Origin: Myxococcales bacterium
Lineage (GTDB): Bacteria; Myxococcota_A; UBA9042
Reading direction: 5' to 3'
Assembly: GCA_009692465.1 (NCBI GenBank)
Contig: SHZD01000007.1
Location: 1 to 61,168, forward strand
DNA length: 61,168 nucleotides
Position 1 is the stretch's first letter; each line of letters starts with the position of its first letter. The notes below the pieces were generated by a model, which searched no databases, was not told the origin of the DNA, and saw only the letters and a program-made list of their open reading frames with translations. A program made the translations under genes and the position numbers. This document shows positions 9,328-17,669 of this stretch, in pieces.

Positions 9328-11229
9328 TTACTTGTTATCGTCGTCGAGACGAAAGTCGTCTTTGCCACCCTTAGAGCCCTCAGGCTTGGCGGCGGTGGCT
9401 TTTTCTGCATTCGCCTTGTCGGCGGCGGCCTTGTCGTGGTTGGCCTTTTCCTCCGCCGCCTTTTCCTTTAGGGCTTTGTCGAGTGCAGCCTTTTCGGCCG
9501 AAGCCTTGGCTGCCGCCGCCCGTTCCGCTGCGGCCCGCGCTTCAGCCTTGGCCGGTTGCGGTGTTAGCGCACCGGCGGGGGCTCCGACCGATGCACCAGC
9601 GCCCGCAGGGCGAACCTTGGCCGCTTCGATTTTGCCACTGTTTCCCAGCGCAGCAACTGCAGGTTGGCGACCGGCTGCGGATCCAACTTCCGCTGGCCGT
9701 GCCGGACCTTCGCCAGCTGCGACCCCCGGTGCTGGGGCTTGAGGTTGGCCGCCAGGGGGCGGAACACCCTGCACAATCGATGGGTTTACTGCCAATGGCT
9801 GTCCAACCACGGGCGTCCCGGCCAATTTCGCCGCTGCAGGCGCTCCAGCCACAGTAGGCGCTAGCGCCCCAGCAGCAGGCCCAGGCCCGGCAGGTGACCG
9901 GACGTCGGCCCGAAAAGGCGCGGCGACGGGTACGGTTGGTGCCTGTTCGCGCGCTGGATCGCCAAGACTAAGCGCAACACCGACACCCAGAACAACTGCC
10001 GCCAACGCGCCTGCGGCCACGAAGTACCCAGTCCGGTCGGGAATCACTTGCAGGTGTTGGCGATTCGCGTGTGCGGGTAGTGGACCAGTCGGGTGCACAA
10101 ACTGTGCGATACCCGTGGATGAACTGCTGGCTGAACCAAAAACATGCTGTACTGAACCTGCCAGCGCGGCGACTTCAGATCGAGCAAGTTGCACAGTGGC
10201 ACCACTGAGCCCATCAGCTCCAGAAGAGGCCGTGAGGTCTGCCTCGCGGGCGCGAGCTTCTGCCGGTTCGCGCGCTTTGCGAGTAGCCGAGACCAAGCGA
10301 TCGACCAGTTGCACCGTGGTCTGCGGGCGGCGCGATGGGTCCTTTTCGAGGCACTGCATCACCACGCGCTCGACCTCAAAAGGCACATCGTCGGGACCAC
10401 CCGAACGAAAAAACGGCTTGGGTGGCATGTTGATATGCGCCACCAGAATTTTCATCGCCGTCTCGTCGTCAAACGGCGCATTGCCCGTCAACATCTCATA
10501 GAGCATAACGCCAAGAGCATACACATCGCTGCGGCCGTCGATGGACTCGCCCTTCGCTTGCTCAGGTGACATGTAGGTCGGCGTGCCCATGATCATGCCG
10601 GACTCGGTCAAGTTGGACTGCCGGGGCGAGGTCGGATCCGTTTGCAACTTGGCGATGCCAAAGTCCAATACTTTTAGAAAGTTCGGGTCGCCGGCCACCG
10701 GCATCAACATGAAGTTCTCCGGTTTCAAGTCGCGGTGAACCAACCCGTGCCCATGGGCCTCTGTCAGCGAATGACACGCTTGTACGGCGATATGGACGGC
10801 CGTTTCCCAGTACAGACTGCGTTTTTGATCGATGCGGTCGGCCAGCGTTTCGCCTTCCAAAAACTCCATAGCCAAATACAAGGCCCCGTCGGTATGGGTA
10901 CCAAAATCAAAAGTGTGAATTGTATTAGGGTGTTTCAGCCTGCTGACGGCCTGCGCTTCGCGGCTAAAGCGCTTGACGTGCTCGACGCTACTGAGGTGCT
11001 CGGTGCGCAACACTTTGACCGCAACGGTCTGCTGCATGGCCAAATTGGTGCAACGGTACACCGCGCCAAAGCCACCGATGCCGATCACGTCGTCGATGCG
11101 GTAGCGGCTGCCAATGACCGTGCCTAGTTCATACGTGCGCCGATCGTCGTTCACAGACACCGTCTGCGTACCGTCCGTCGGGCAGACTTCGTGTTCAGTT
11201 TCGCTGGCACAACGAGGACAAACACGCAT
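9328..11229 (-). CDS. Hanks-type Ser/Thr protein kinase with zinc-ribbon-like start
   Basis: 633 residues from ATG 11229. A short Cys motif CPRC...CPTDG (residues 4-20) precedes the kinase domain (about 44-312). The catalytic residues are intact: G-loop GIGGFG at 50-55, Lys72 in VAVKVL, HRDLKPEN at 165-172, DFG at 189-191 and GTPTYMSPEQ. One membrane helix lies at 402-423, followed by an Ala/Pro-rich and then Ala/Lys/Glu-rich tail (repeats such as AEKAALDKALKEKAAEEKA) that may form a coiled coil outside the membrane. It phosphorylates Ser/Thr of unknown targets. It heads an operon with the TPR/PEGA gene. Confidence 0.93.
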   Translation of the reverse strand: MRVCPRCASETEHEVCPTDGTQTVSVNDDRRTYELGTVIGSRYRIDDVIGIGGFGAVYRCTNLAMQQTVAVKVLRTEHLSSVEHVKRFSREAQAVSRLKHPNTIHTFDFGTHTDGALYLAMEFLEGETLADRIDQKRSLYWETAVHIAVQACHSLTEAHGHGLVHRDLKPENFMLMPVAGDPNFLKVLDFGIAKLQTDPTSPRQSNLTESGMIMGTPTYMSPEQAKGESIDGRSDVYALGVMLYEMLTGNAPFDDETAMKILVAHINMPPKPFFRSGGPDDVPFEVERVVMQCLEKDPSRRPQTTVQLVDRLVSATRKAREPAEARAREADLTASSGADGLSGATVQLARSEVAALAGSVQHVFGSASSSSTGIAQFVHPTGPLPAHANRQHLQVIPDRTGYFVAAGALAAVVLGVGVALSLGDPAREQAPTVPVAAPFRADVRSPAGPGPAAGALAPTVAGAPAAAKLAGTPVVGQPLAVNPSIVQGVPPPGGQPQAPAPGVAAGEGPARPAEVGSAAGRQPAVAALGNSGKIEAAKVRPAGAGASVGAPAGALTPQPAKAEARAAAERAAAAKASAEKAALDKALKEKAAEEKANHDKAAADKANAEKATAAKPEGSKGGKDDFRLDDDNK

Positions 11230-11649
11230 CAACTGCTTCCTCGGCCATCGCGCAGCGAGCGGCCACCGCGCGCAGTGCCTGTAAAGTAGCACGGCCTGCG
11301 CACCGGCACAAAGATTGGACGATTACTGTGCTTTGTCGGTGTAGCCTGCGCACAACCGTTGCAGTTTTCCCGGCCAATGTGCCGCGGCCGCCGAGTGTTC
11401 ATTTGCAACACTGCAGCCAACAGCTTCGCAATTGTTTGACAGGCGCGCCTATCCTGTTTTAGCTTTGCTAGGATGCCTGTCGTCGCGTTTTTGGCACTTT
11501 GGTAGCCAGTCATGCGGCGGCGCTCGCATTTGGACTGGTGCGGTCGTTGTGAGAATTCACAGGCGTTGCGGCTCTCGATCGCGTGCACGTTGGATCTCAA
11601 CGCCGCGTTGGCCGTCGAATCGGTGTTGAGCGGGTGCCCGCTCTAGTTA
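11230..11649. other. Divergent spacer upstream of kinase and AgmX-type genes
   Basis: About 420 bp between the leftward kinase start and the tandem array. It must carry the kinase promoter. No repeat family, RNA gene or clear promoter is visible by eye, and the short frames present have no recognisable product. Confidence 0.4.
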
Positions 11650-11753
11650 GTTTACCCCGCAGCAGGGGTTCGTTTACCCCGCAGCAGGGGTTCGTTTACC
11701 CCGCAGCAGGGGTTCGTTTACCCCGCAGCAGGGGTTAGTTTACCGCGCAGCAG
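11650..11753 (+). repeat. 22-bp tandem array (iteron-like), five units
   Basis: Four perfect copies of the 22-mer that begins GTTTACCCCGCAGCAGGGG and ends TTC start at 11650, 11672, 11694 and 11716; the fourth ends TTA instead. A partial, altered fifth starts at 11738 (GTTTACCGCGCAGCAG). Each unit contains ACCCC-GCAGCA-GGGGT, a small inverted repeat, so the array has regularly spaced palindromes two helical turns apart. It sits immediately upstream of the first AgmX-type gene. Confidence 0.93.
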
Positions 11754-11789
11754 GCCGCGCACAGCGGTCAGTTGCCAAATGAGGTCGTT

Positions 11790-13571
11790 ATGAGCTCCGC
11801 GAACCGCCACCTTCGACTTGGCATCGTCTACCGTGGCAGTATCATTCATGAAGAGCTCATTGACCGCCGGATCGACATCTCGATTGGCCGTCGCGCGGGC
11901 TCTACGATTCATGTTGCGCCCAAGTCGCATCCAGACTTCCCTGAATTTATTGACTTTTTGGTGATCGAGAACAACCAGTACCACTTGGTGGTGCCGGCGG
12001 ATCCGAACGCTAAAATCAGCCTGCGCGGTGCGGCGAATCCGGGCGAGCCCAAAAGCATCAAAGGCCGCCGGGCGATCCCGGTCGAATCCGTGTCCGCCGG
12101 TTCGATGGTCGCCGGTGAAGTCACCGTGATGTTTCAGTTTGTCCGCGGCGACACCATTCCCATGATCACCCGCGAGCGCACCGTCTTGCGCCTTGGGTTG
12201 GTCTACGACGACCGCCTGATCGACGACCGCATTTATCCGGACGAAAAAGAAGTTTCCGTTGGTATCCATCGGATTAACACCATTGTGCTGCCGGACGAGG
12301 ACTATCAGGGCCCAAGCCTGACGTTCCTCAACCACAAAGACGGCTCGATCTCGATGCGCGCGCCCGACGGCATGAAGATCCGTCTGGCAGTCGACGGCGC
12401 CCCGATGGAAATCAAGGAGTTGGAAGCCAAGGGCAAGGCCCGCAAAGAAGGCACCGACATGGTGTGCCACTTGGGCTTGGGCACCCGCGGTCGGGCGACG
12501 ATGGGCCAACACACCCTGTTGTTTCAGGTGGTCAAGCAGTCGGTGACGATCCCGGCCATGCCGTCACGCACCTTGAGCGAAAAGGTGGTGGCGGGCGTGT
12601 TGGCCGAACCGGCGTGGTGGATTTCGTTTGGAGTGTCGTTCTTGTTGATTTTGGGCGTGATTTTCCAGGCCCACTATTTTGAGAAGACGACCGGCGCGTT
12701 CCTCAAGGCTCGCGCTGAGGAGCAAGTTGCGCGGGGCTCTTTTGAACAGATCCTTGAAATGAAAGAGGAAATTAAGGTCGAAGAGCCTAAGATCGAGGAA
12801 GTCAAAAAAGTCGAAACGGCGATCGTCCCCAAGGAAGTCGAAAAGAAAGCCGAAAAGAAGCCAGAAAAAGTCGAGAAGAAAGAGGATAAGGCCGAAGCCA
12901 AGGTTGAAAAACCCCAGTCGGTCGGCGAAAAGATTGACCCGACGGAGAAGACAGCCCGCGCGACCAAAGCGATCGAGGAAAAAACGGTTGCCGGAGCGTT
13001 CAAGGGTTTGGGCGGGTCGACCAAGTTCTTTCAGGAAGCTGGCGAAGGCGAAGCGGGCGACGTGGTGGCCAAGAACTTCGGCGGCGCTGGCGATGGTGAA
13101 GGTGGCGACAAGGGTCCTGGTAGCGGCGGCGTCAAGCTAGCCGCGGGAGCCAAAGCTGGCGGCACGGTCGAAAAAGTGGTCAAGGGCAAGTCGGCTGGCT
13201 TTGAGCGCAAAGAAGACGCCACCAAGACCGAAGTCAAGAAAACCGAAGCAGCGGTCGTCATCAAGATGTCTGGCGACACCACAGGCTCTGGCGAATCTAA
13301 AGCCGATGTCGCTAAAGTTGTGTCGCGCAAGAATTCCGCGGTGCAAAAGTGCTATGAGCAGGCGCTGCGCGACAATCCAGACGTGGGCGGCAAGGTTAAA
13401 GTCACCTTCACCGTGGGCACCGAAGGCACGGTCACCGATGTCAGCGTATCGGGCGCCACTGGTGGTTTTGCGGACTGCATCAAGGCTAAATTCGAGAGCA
13501 TCCGCGGCCTGCCGGTTCTGGCTTCGCCGCAGACGTTTGGCCAGAGCTACGTATTCTCCAAAGGTAACTAG
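11790..13571 (+). CDS. AgmX/PglI C-terminal-domain envelope protein (TonB-like), paralogue 1
   Basis: 593 residues from ATG 11790, which has GAGG five bases upstream; an in-frame TTG at 11772 is less likely. Layout: two similar N-terminal modules (each begins LRLG-V-Y and has an IDISIG/EVSVG stretch, about 8-125 and 133-250) perhaps FHA-like, one membrane helix at 276-294, a long Lys/Glu/Pro-rich linker of about 130 residues, a Gly-rich part, and a C-terminal AgmX/PglI-type domain (SRKNSAVQKCYEQALRDNP... GKVKVTFTV) with a conserved Cys pair. In Myxococcus similar architecture (GltG/AgmX) serves gliding or envelope-spanning machinery; here only an envelope-spanning role is inferred. A close paralogue lies at 15182-16945. 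Confidence 0.82.
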   Translation: MSSANRHLRLGIVYRGSIIHEELIDRRIDISIGRRAGSTIHVAPKSHPDFPEFIDFLVIENNQYHLVVPADPNAKISLRGAANPGEPKSIKGRRAIPVESVSAGSMVAGEVTVMFQFVRGDTIPMITRERTVLRLGLVYDDRLIDDRIYPDEKEVSVGIHRINTIVLPDEDYQGPSLTFLNHKDGSISMRAPDGMKIRLAVDGAPMEIKELEAKGKARKEGTDMVCHLGLGTRGRATMGQHTLLFQVVKQSVTIPAMPSRTLSEKVVAGVLAEPAWWISFGVSFLLILGVIFQAHYFEKTTGAFLKARAEEQVARGSFEQILEMKEEIKVEEPKIEEVKKVETAIVPKEVEKKAEKKPEKVEKKEDKAEAKVEKPQSVGEKIDPTEKTARATKAIEEKTVAGAFKGLGGSTKFFQEAGEGEAGDVVAKNFGGAGDGEGGDKGPGSGGVKLAAGAKAGGTVEKVVKGKSAGFERKEDATKTEVKKTEAAVVIKMSGDTTGSGESKADVAKVVSRKNSAVQKCYEQALRDNPDVGGKVKVTFTVGTEGTVTDVSVSGATGGFADCIKAKFESIRGLPVLASPQTFGQSYVFSKGN

Positions 13572-13724
13572 AGAGCCGATCAAATACGATTTGCTCGGCG
13601 TCTCAGTGCTTGCTTTGTGGGTCGCGAGCCTGCAGCACTTATTCAGTGGCCTGCGGGTTGGCGTCAGGCCGCTCCGTTTTGTTTGGGAATTCTTTGAGGT
13701 TCGACGTTAATTGGTCGGGTCTCT
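13569..13724 (+). repeat. B-family structured element, copy 1
   Basis: It starts on the TAG stop of the upstream gene. Imperfect terminal repeats AGAGCCGATCAAAT / AATTGGTCGGGTCTCT. The first 30 bp form a hairpin (GCCGA-CAAAT / ATTTGCTCGGC). The interior contains GTGGGTCGCGAGCCTGC and the GGCGTCAGGCCGCTCC block shared with the other B copies. The 5' hairpin may also act as a terminator for the AgmX-type gene. Confidence 0.83.
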
Positions 13725-13808
13725 AGCGGGCGAATCGCCCAATTCGCTATTGATGCTGTTGAGACTACGCCAACAGTGACCATGCCGTTCGCTGGCCTGC
13801 TGCCCTTT

Positions 13809-13943
13809 AGGGCCCGCGTAAAATCGAGTCGATTTACACCTCCGCCCATGGCCTGTTTGGTGGATCCCTAACTAGGGGCTTTTCAAGCCGACTTGGCGCT
13901 CCGTTCCTATCGCGGATCGATCGGGTCATTCTTGTTCGGCCTT
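13809..13943 (-). repeat. C-type structured element, copy 1 (reverse, diverged)
   Basis: Reverse-oriented relative of the copies at 20.6, 26.7 and 49.1 kb. It begins AGGGCCCGCGTAAAATCGAG, contains a diverged core (GCCGACTTGGCGCTCC) and the GATCGATCGGGTCATTC left block. The core is less conserved than in the other copies. Confidence 0.7.
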
Positions 13944-14027
13944 TTGGGCTAGGGCGCTCCAGCTTGGGGCCTTGACGCTCCTGCTTTTCACCCGACCGCC
14001 GCACTCACCGCTGCGACCAGGATTCCC

Positions 14028-14201
14028 CATCGAAATTCCCCGCGGCCCCCGATTTGGGATGCCAGTGCCCTGTCGCTCGCTGTCGCTCGCTGTCGCTCGA
14101 CAAGGAGCAAGGAGCTTTTCTGCCAGAGCCGTACTCTCGTACGTCCCTGACAGAAAAGTGACGCAGTGACGCCGAGATGCGCCCAAAGCGGGGGATCGCG
14201 G
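14028..14201 (+). repeat. G-family dispersed repeat, copy 2
   Basis: A full copy with CCGCGGCCCCCGATTTGGG at the 5' end and the complementary-type GCCCAAAGCGGGGGATCGCGG at the 3' end. It has three ctgtcgctcg-type decamers, and the central CTTTTCTG / CAGAAAAG hairpin is weakened by two substitutions (ccagagcc) in one arm. Confidence 0.87.
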
Positions 14202-14880
14202 GCGACAGACCCCGTTGCCAGCCAGCCGGGCGCCCAGGTAGAAGTGTGCGCAGAACGCGTTTGTCGCGTTCATCGCCCTCAATTGTTCATTTTCGCCGGC
14301 CTGTGCCCGCCAAGCCAAGGCGCCGTCATCACGGTCGGCTTCGCTCATGGGTGAACCGGCCCAGCGACTAATCTGCGGTGTCGCGGTTTTGCGGCCGCCG
14401 CCAACTCATCGCGGAGCGACGCCCTACAATCCGATCACGCAATGCGGTCACTAGTCGTTGTCATTTCGTGTTCGATTGTTAGCACCGTAGCGCTCCTAGA
14501 TCATTTGCGCTGCCGATTCGTCGCACCTAGTGGGCATGCGCAACGGCTTTGTGACCCAAGCTTGGGCCGCGGCATCAAGTCCAGTCGTTCTGGGTGCCGC
14601 TGAATGGGTTTGACACTATGTGACGAGCGCAACTACCATCATTGGCGGCGACGGTAGGCAAAACGCCTGCAAGTTCGCAGTAGGATTGACAATTTAGCAA
14701 ATCACTTAGGCAAACGCGACGACCGTTCACGGAGCCTGTGTCGGGCAAAGCTGACAAGTTCGAACTGAAAATTCTGTACGTTTACATCAGTTTTAGGTAA
14801 CGCACGCCGATCCGCCTGCCTGAGCGTTCACTTTCAGGTCCAAACTGGGTCTTCGCCTCCGCAACACCGGGGCCGAACGC
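14202..14880. other. Long spacer, nothing coding recognised
   Basis: Nearly 680 bp without a supported gene, between G2 and the 12-bp array. The only notable marks are a 12 bp perfect palindrome CCCAAGCTTGGG at 14555-14566 and an isolated TTGACA near 14686 without a matching -10. It may be a decayed region. Confidence 0.45.
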
Positions 14881-15036
14881 GGCAACAAACGTGGCAACAA
14901 ACGTGGCAACAAACGCGGCAACAAACGCGGCAACAAACGCGGCAACAAACGCGGCAACAAACGTGGCAACAAACGTGGCAACAAACGCGGCAACAAACGC
15001 GGCAACAAACGCGGCACTGGGCGCGGCACTGGGCGC
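14881..15036 (+). repeat. 12-bp tandem array GGCAACAAACGY
   Basis: Eleven contiguous GGCAACAAACG(C/T) units (14881-15012) followed by two GGCACTGGGCGC units. The last base of the units reads T,T,C,C,C,C,T,T,C,C,C, so a six-unit (72 bp) block appears to have been duplicated. All six frames are open because the unit is a multiple of three, but the encoded peptides are monotonous and not plausible proteins. It sits upstream of AgmX paralogue 2. Confidence 0.95.
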
Positions 15037-15071
15037 GGCACATCGAAACGACCCCGCATCTTCACGAGACA

Positions 15072-15119
15072 GTTGAGACCAGAAGTAGTTGAGACCAGAA
15101 GTAGCTGAGATCACGGCTA
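15072..15119 (+). repeat. 16-bp triple repeat
   Basis: GTTGAGACCAGAAGTA occurs twice in tandem, followed by a degenerate third unit (GCTGAGATCACGGCTA). It lies just upstream of the second AgmX-type gene and may be a binding-site cluster; no regulator can be named. Confidence 0.7.
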
Positions 15120-15181
15120 GTTGATGGCAGTACATGCCGCCGCCATTTGAACCACCGGCACTGCACCGGAAGCGAGAAGAC

Positions 15182-16945
15182 ATGGGTCTGGATACGAACC
15201 GCGTATTGCGCATCGGGGTTGTCTACCGCGGCCACGTGGTCGCCGAGCGCGTACTCGATCGCCGCATCGACGTGTCGATCGGCACCCGTTCGGACTGTAC
15301 TGTTCAGGTCAATGGCACCGACTACCCTGATTTCCCTGCTCAAGTCGCGGTCGCCGTTATTCAGGCCGGTGCGTATCACGTTGTGGTTCCGCCCGATCCT
15401 GCTCACGCCATTACCTTGCGCGGCGGCCCAGCTGGCGCGGCCGATGGTGGCAAGCAACAATCCGTCATGGTTCGGGGCGTCAAGTGCCTGCCAGCGGAAC
15501 CGTTCAACGGCGGTTCTCTGGCGTTGGGCGACATCATCGTCATGTTCCAGTTCGTGCGCGGCGACTCGGTGCCGACGATTACGCGTGAACGAACAGTGCT
15601 GCGCGTCGGCTTGGTTCACGATGCCCGCTTGCTTTCGGATCAATTGTTTGAGTTGGGCCATCCTGTCTCGATCGGGCCAGGCAAGCGCGACACACTGGTG
15701 CTGCCCGACGTCGATTACAAGGGGCAGGCCGCGGTCTTCTATGGCGCTAAAAATGCCAATAATTTTGACGTAAAACTGCCCAAGGACTGCCTGCTCAAGG
15801 TCGCCATCGACGGCGTGCCGATGGATTTGGCGGAGCTGGTCAGCAAGAAGCACGTTTCGCAGCAAGGCGACACCTTGCATCTCAAGTTGCCCATCAAGTC
15901 CCGCGGTCGGGCGTCGTTGGGACCCTACACGCTGCTGTTTCAGGTCATTCGACAGTCGGTGACGGTGCCGGCGATGCCACGCAAGACACTGGCGGGCCAG
16001 ATTTTTGGCTCACTTTGGGCTGACTCGGCTTGGACGGTGTCGCTGGCGATTTCGTTCTTGCTGTTTGGTTCGATTGTGGCTCAAGCCCAAATTTATTACG
16101 AAACGCACACTAAGTTCATGCAGCGGGCTCAAGAAGAAGAAGAGCGCCAGCAGTCGATCTACGATGTCCAGGTGGAAGAAAAAGAGGAGCCCAAGCCAGA
16201 GGAAAAGAAGCCCGAAGTGGATATCTTGTCGGCCAAGGCCAAGGCGGAGCAGGAGAAGGACGAAAAGAAGCCCGAAAAACCCAAGGAAGTCAAGCCTCAG
16301 TCGGCTGGCAAACAGCTGAATCCCGACGAAATAAAGGCTCAGGCCCGCCAGCGGGTGGAGCGCGACACGGTCGCCGGCGCTTTCAAGACCAAGTTTTTTC
16401 AAGAAGCGGGTGAAGGAGAGGCCGGAGACGTCGTCGCCCGCACCTTTAGTGGCTCGGGCGAGGGTGCCGATGATGCCGCCGGCGTCGGATCAGGTGTCAG
16501 ACTGGCCGCGGGCTCAGGCGCTGGCGGTGGTACTGTTGAAAAGGTCAATGCGGGCAAGAGTGGCGGCTTTGGCGATCGCGATCAGGATGCCGCCAAGACC
16601 GAAATAAAGAAAAAGGAAGAGACCGTTCAGGTTGTCCTCAAGACCGGCGGTATGGACGGCGATGGCGAAGGCAAGACAGAAATTGCCCGGGTGATTCAGC
16701 GCAAAAACTCCGCAGTTCAGCGTTGTTACGAGCAGGCCTTGCGCGAAAATCCCGATATTAGCGGCAAAGTCAAAGTGACATTCACCGTTGGCATGGCCGG
16801 TACCATTACCGATGTCAGCGTGTCGGGCGCTCAGGGCTCGTTTGAAGACTGCATCAAGAGCAAGTTCACCTCGATTCGTGGCTTGCCGAACTTGCCCAGT
16901 CCGCAAACTTTCAGCCAAAGCTACATCTTTCAGAAAGGCAGCTAG
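15182..16945 (+). CDS. AgmX/PglI C-terminal-domain envelope protein (TonB-like), paralogue 2
   Basis: 587 residues from ATG 15182, chosen because MGLDTNRVLRIGVVYRG aligns with the start of paralogue 1 and GAGAAG precedes it; ATG 15134 would add 16 residues. Same layout as paralogue 1: two N-terminal modules, one membrane helix (about 280-300), a Glu/Lys/Pro-rich linker, a Gly-rich segment and an AgmX/PglI domain with NSAVQRCYEQALRENPDI and a second conserved Cys (FEDCIKSKF). The two proteins are alike throughout, including FFQEAGEGEAGDVV, so they arose by duplication; they may work as a pair or in alternative complexes. It is followed 12 bp later by coaE. Confidence 0.82.
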   Translation: MGLDTNRVLRIGVVYRGHVVAERVLDRRIDVSIGTRSDCTVQVNGTDYPDFPAQVAVAVIQAGAYHVVVPPDPAHAITLRGGPAGAADGGKQQSVMVRGVKCLPAEPFNGGSLALGDIIVMFQFVRGDSVPTITRERTVLRVGLVHDARLLSDQLFELGHPVSIGPGKRDTLVLPDVDYKGQAAVFYGAKNANNFDVKLPKDCLLKVAIDGVPMDLAELVSKKHVSQQGDTLHLKLPIKSRGRASLGPYTLLFQVIRQSVTVPAMPRKTLAGQIFGSLWADSAWTVSLAISFLLFGSIVAQAQIYYETHTKFMQRAQEEEERQQSIYDVQVEEKEEPKPEEKKPEVDILSAKAKAEQEKDEKKPEKPKEVKPQSAGKQLNPDEIKAQARQRVERDTVAGAFKTKFFQEAGEGEAGDVVARTFSGSGEGADDAAGVGSGVRLAAGSGAGGGTVEKVNAGKSGGFGDRDQDAAKTEIKKKEETVQVVLKTGGMDGDGEGKTEIARVIQRKNSAVQRCYEQALRENPDISGKVKVTFTVGMAGTITDVSVSGAQGSFEDCIKSKFTSIRGLPNLPSPQTFSQSYIFQKGS

Positions 16946-16957
16946 AGCCTGATTGCG

Positions 16958-17587
16958 GTGACGCGCGGCGTTGTCGGTCTAACTGGCGGCATTGCTTGCG
17001 GCAAATCGACCGCGGCGGCCTTGCTGCGCCAATGGGGGGCACGGCACTGCGACGTCGATGCCGTTGGCCATGCGCTTTGGCAACCCAACAGCGTGGCCAT
17101 GGCCCAGGCGATCGCAACATTTGGCCCAACTATCGTGGCAAGCGACGGCAGTCTGGACCGCAAGTGTTTGGCGGCCATTGTGTTTTCGGCGCCACAAGCT
17201 CGTCTGGCGCTGAATGCCATCGCACATCCGCCGATGGTCGCCACGGTCAAGGAACAAGTGGCCCAATGGGCGAGCGAGGATCCAAGTCCGGCTGGCGTTT
17301 TTGTGATCGACGCTGCGCTGTTGTTTGAGATGCAACTACATGATCTATGTGAGGAAACTCTGGCGATCACCGCGAGCTCGGCGGTCCAAATTGACCGACT
17401 AATGAGCGTGCGCGGTTTGACCTTGGCACAGGCCCAGGCGCGCCTCGATGCGCAGCGTTCGCCGCAGGATTGGCAGCGACTAGTGACTACAGTGTTTGAC
17501 AATAGTGGCTCGCTGAACGAGTTTACTGCCCAGTTGGCGGCTTGGTGGCGGCTAAGTGGCGGAAACTGCGCCAGCGCCGGGCATTGA
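16958..17587 (+). CDS. coaE: Dephospho-CoA kinase
   Basis: 209 residues from GTG 16958. It phosphorylates the 3'-hydroxyl of dephospho-CoA with ATP, the last step of CoA synthesis (cytosol). The P-loop GGIACGKST is at residues 10-18, the CoA-region DVDAVGHALW follows at about 32-41, and IDAALLFE near 112-119 and the C-terminal RLxxQ-like LDAQRSPQDW are family features. Length is normal. It lies 12 bp after AgmX paralogue 2 and probably shares its transcript. Confidence 0.93.
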   Translation: MTRGVVGLTGGIACGKSTAAALLRQWGARHCDVDAVGHALWQPNSVAMAQAIATFGPTIVASDGSLDRKCLAAIVFSAPQARLALNAIAHPPMVATVKEQVAQWASEDPSPAGVFVIDAALLFEMQLHDLCEETLAITASSAVQIDRLMSVRGLTLAQAQARLDAQRSPQDWQRLVTTVFDNSGSLNEFTAQLAAWWRLSGGNCASAGH

Positions 17588-17669
17588 CCGAGCCGTAGCC
17601 GCCCAGCAACTTGGCGACGGACTGGTGTTCGCTGGCCGATTTGACCGGCACTCACGCCTTTAAGGTGCC

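Noticed and set aside
11650-11753. CRISPR array
   Set aside because: Units are directly contiguous with no unique spacers, and no cas genes are present. The same holds for the 12-bp and 17-bp arrays.
11718-12512. Minus-strand frame of 264 codons
   Set aside because: Antisense shadow of the AgmX-type gene. Similar shadows at 15062-15880, 17937-18788 and 41984-43447 were rejected for the same reason.
14555-14566. Palindrome CCCAAGCTTGGG as an operator
   Set aside because: Isolated 12 bp palindrome with no nearby gene start and no second copy.
14891-15076. Protein-coding frame MATNVATNAATN...
   Set aside because: It is the translation of the 12-bp array only; no SD or family, and other frames give equally regular peptides.
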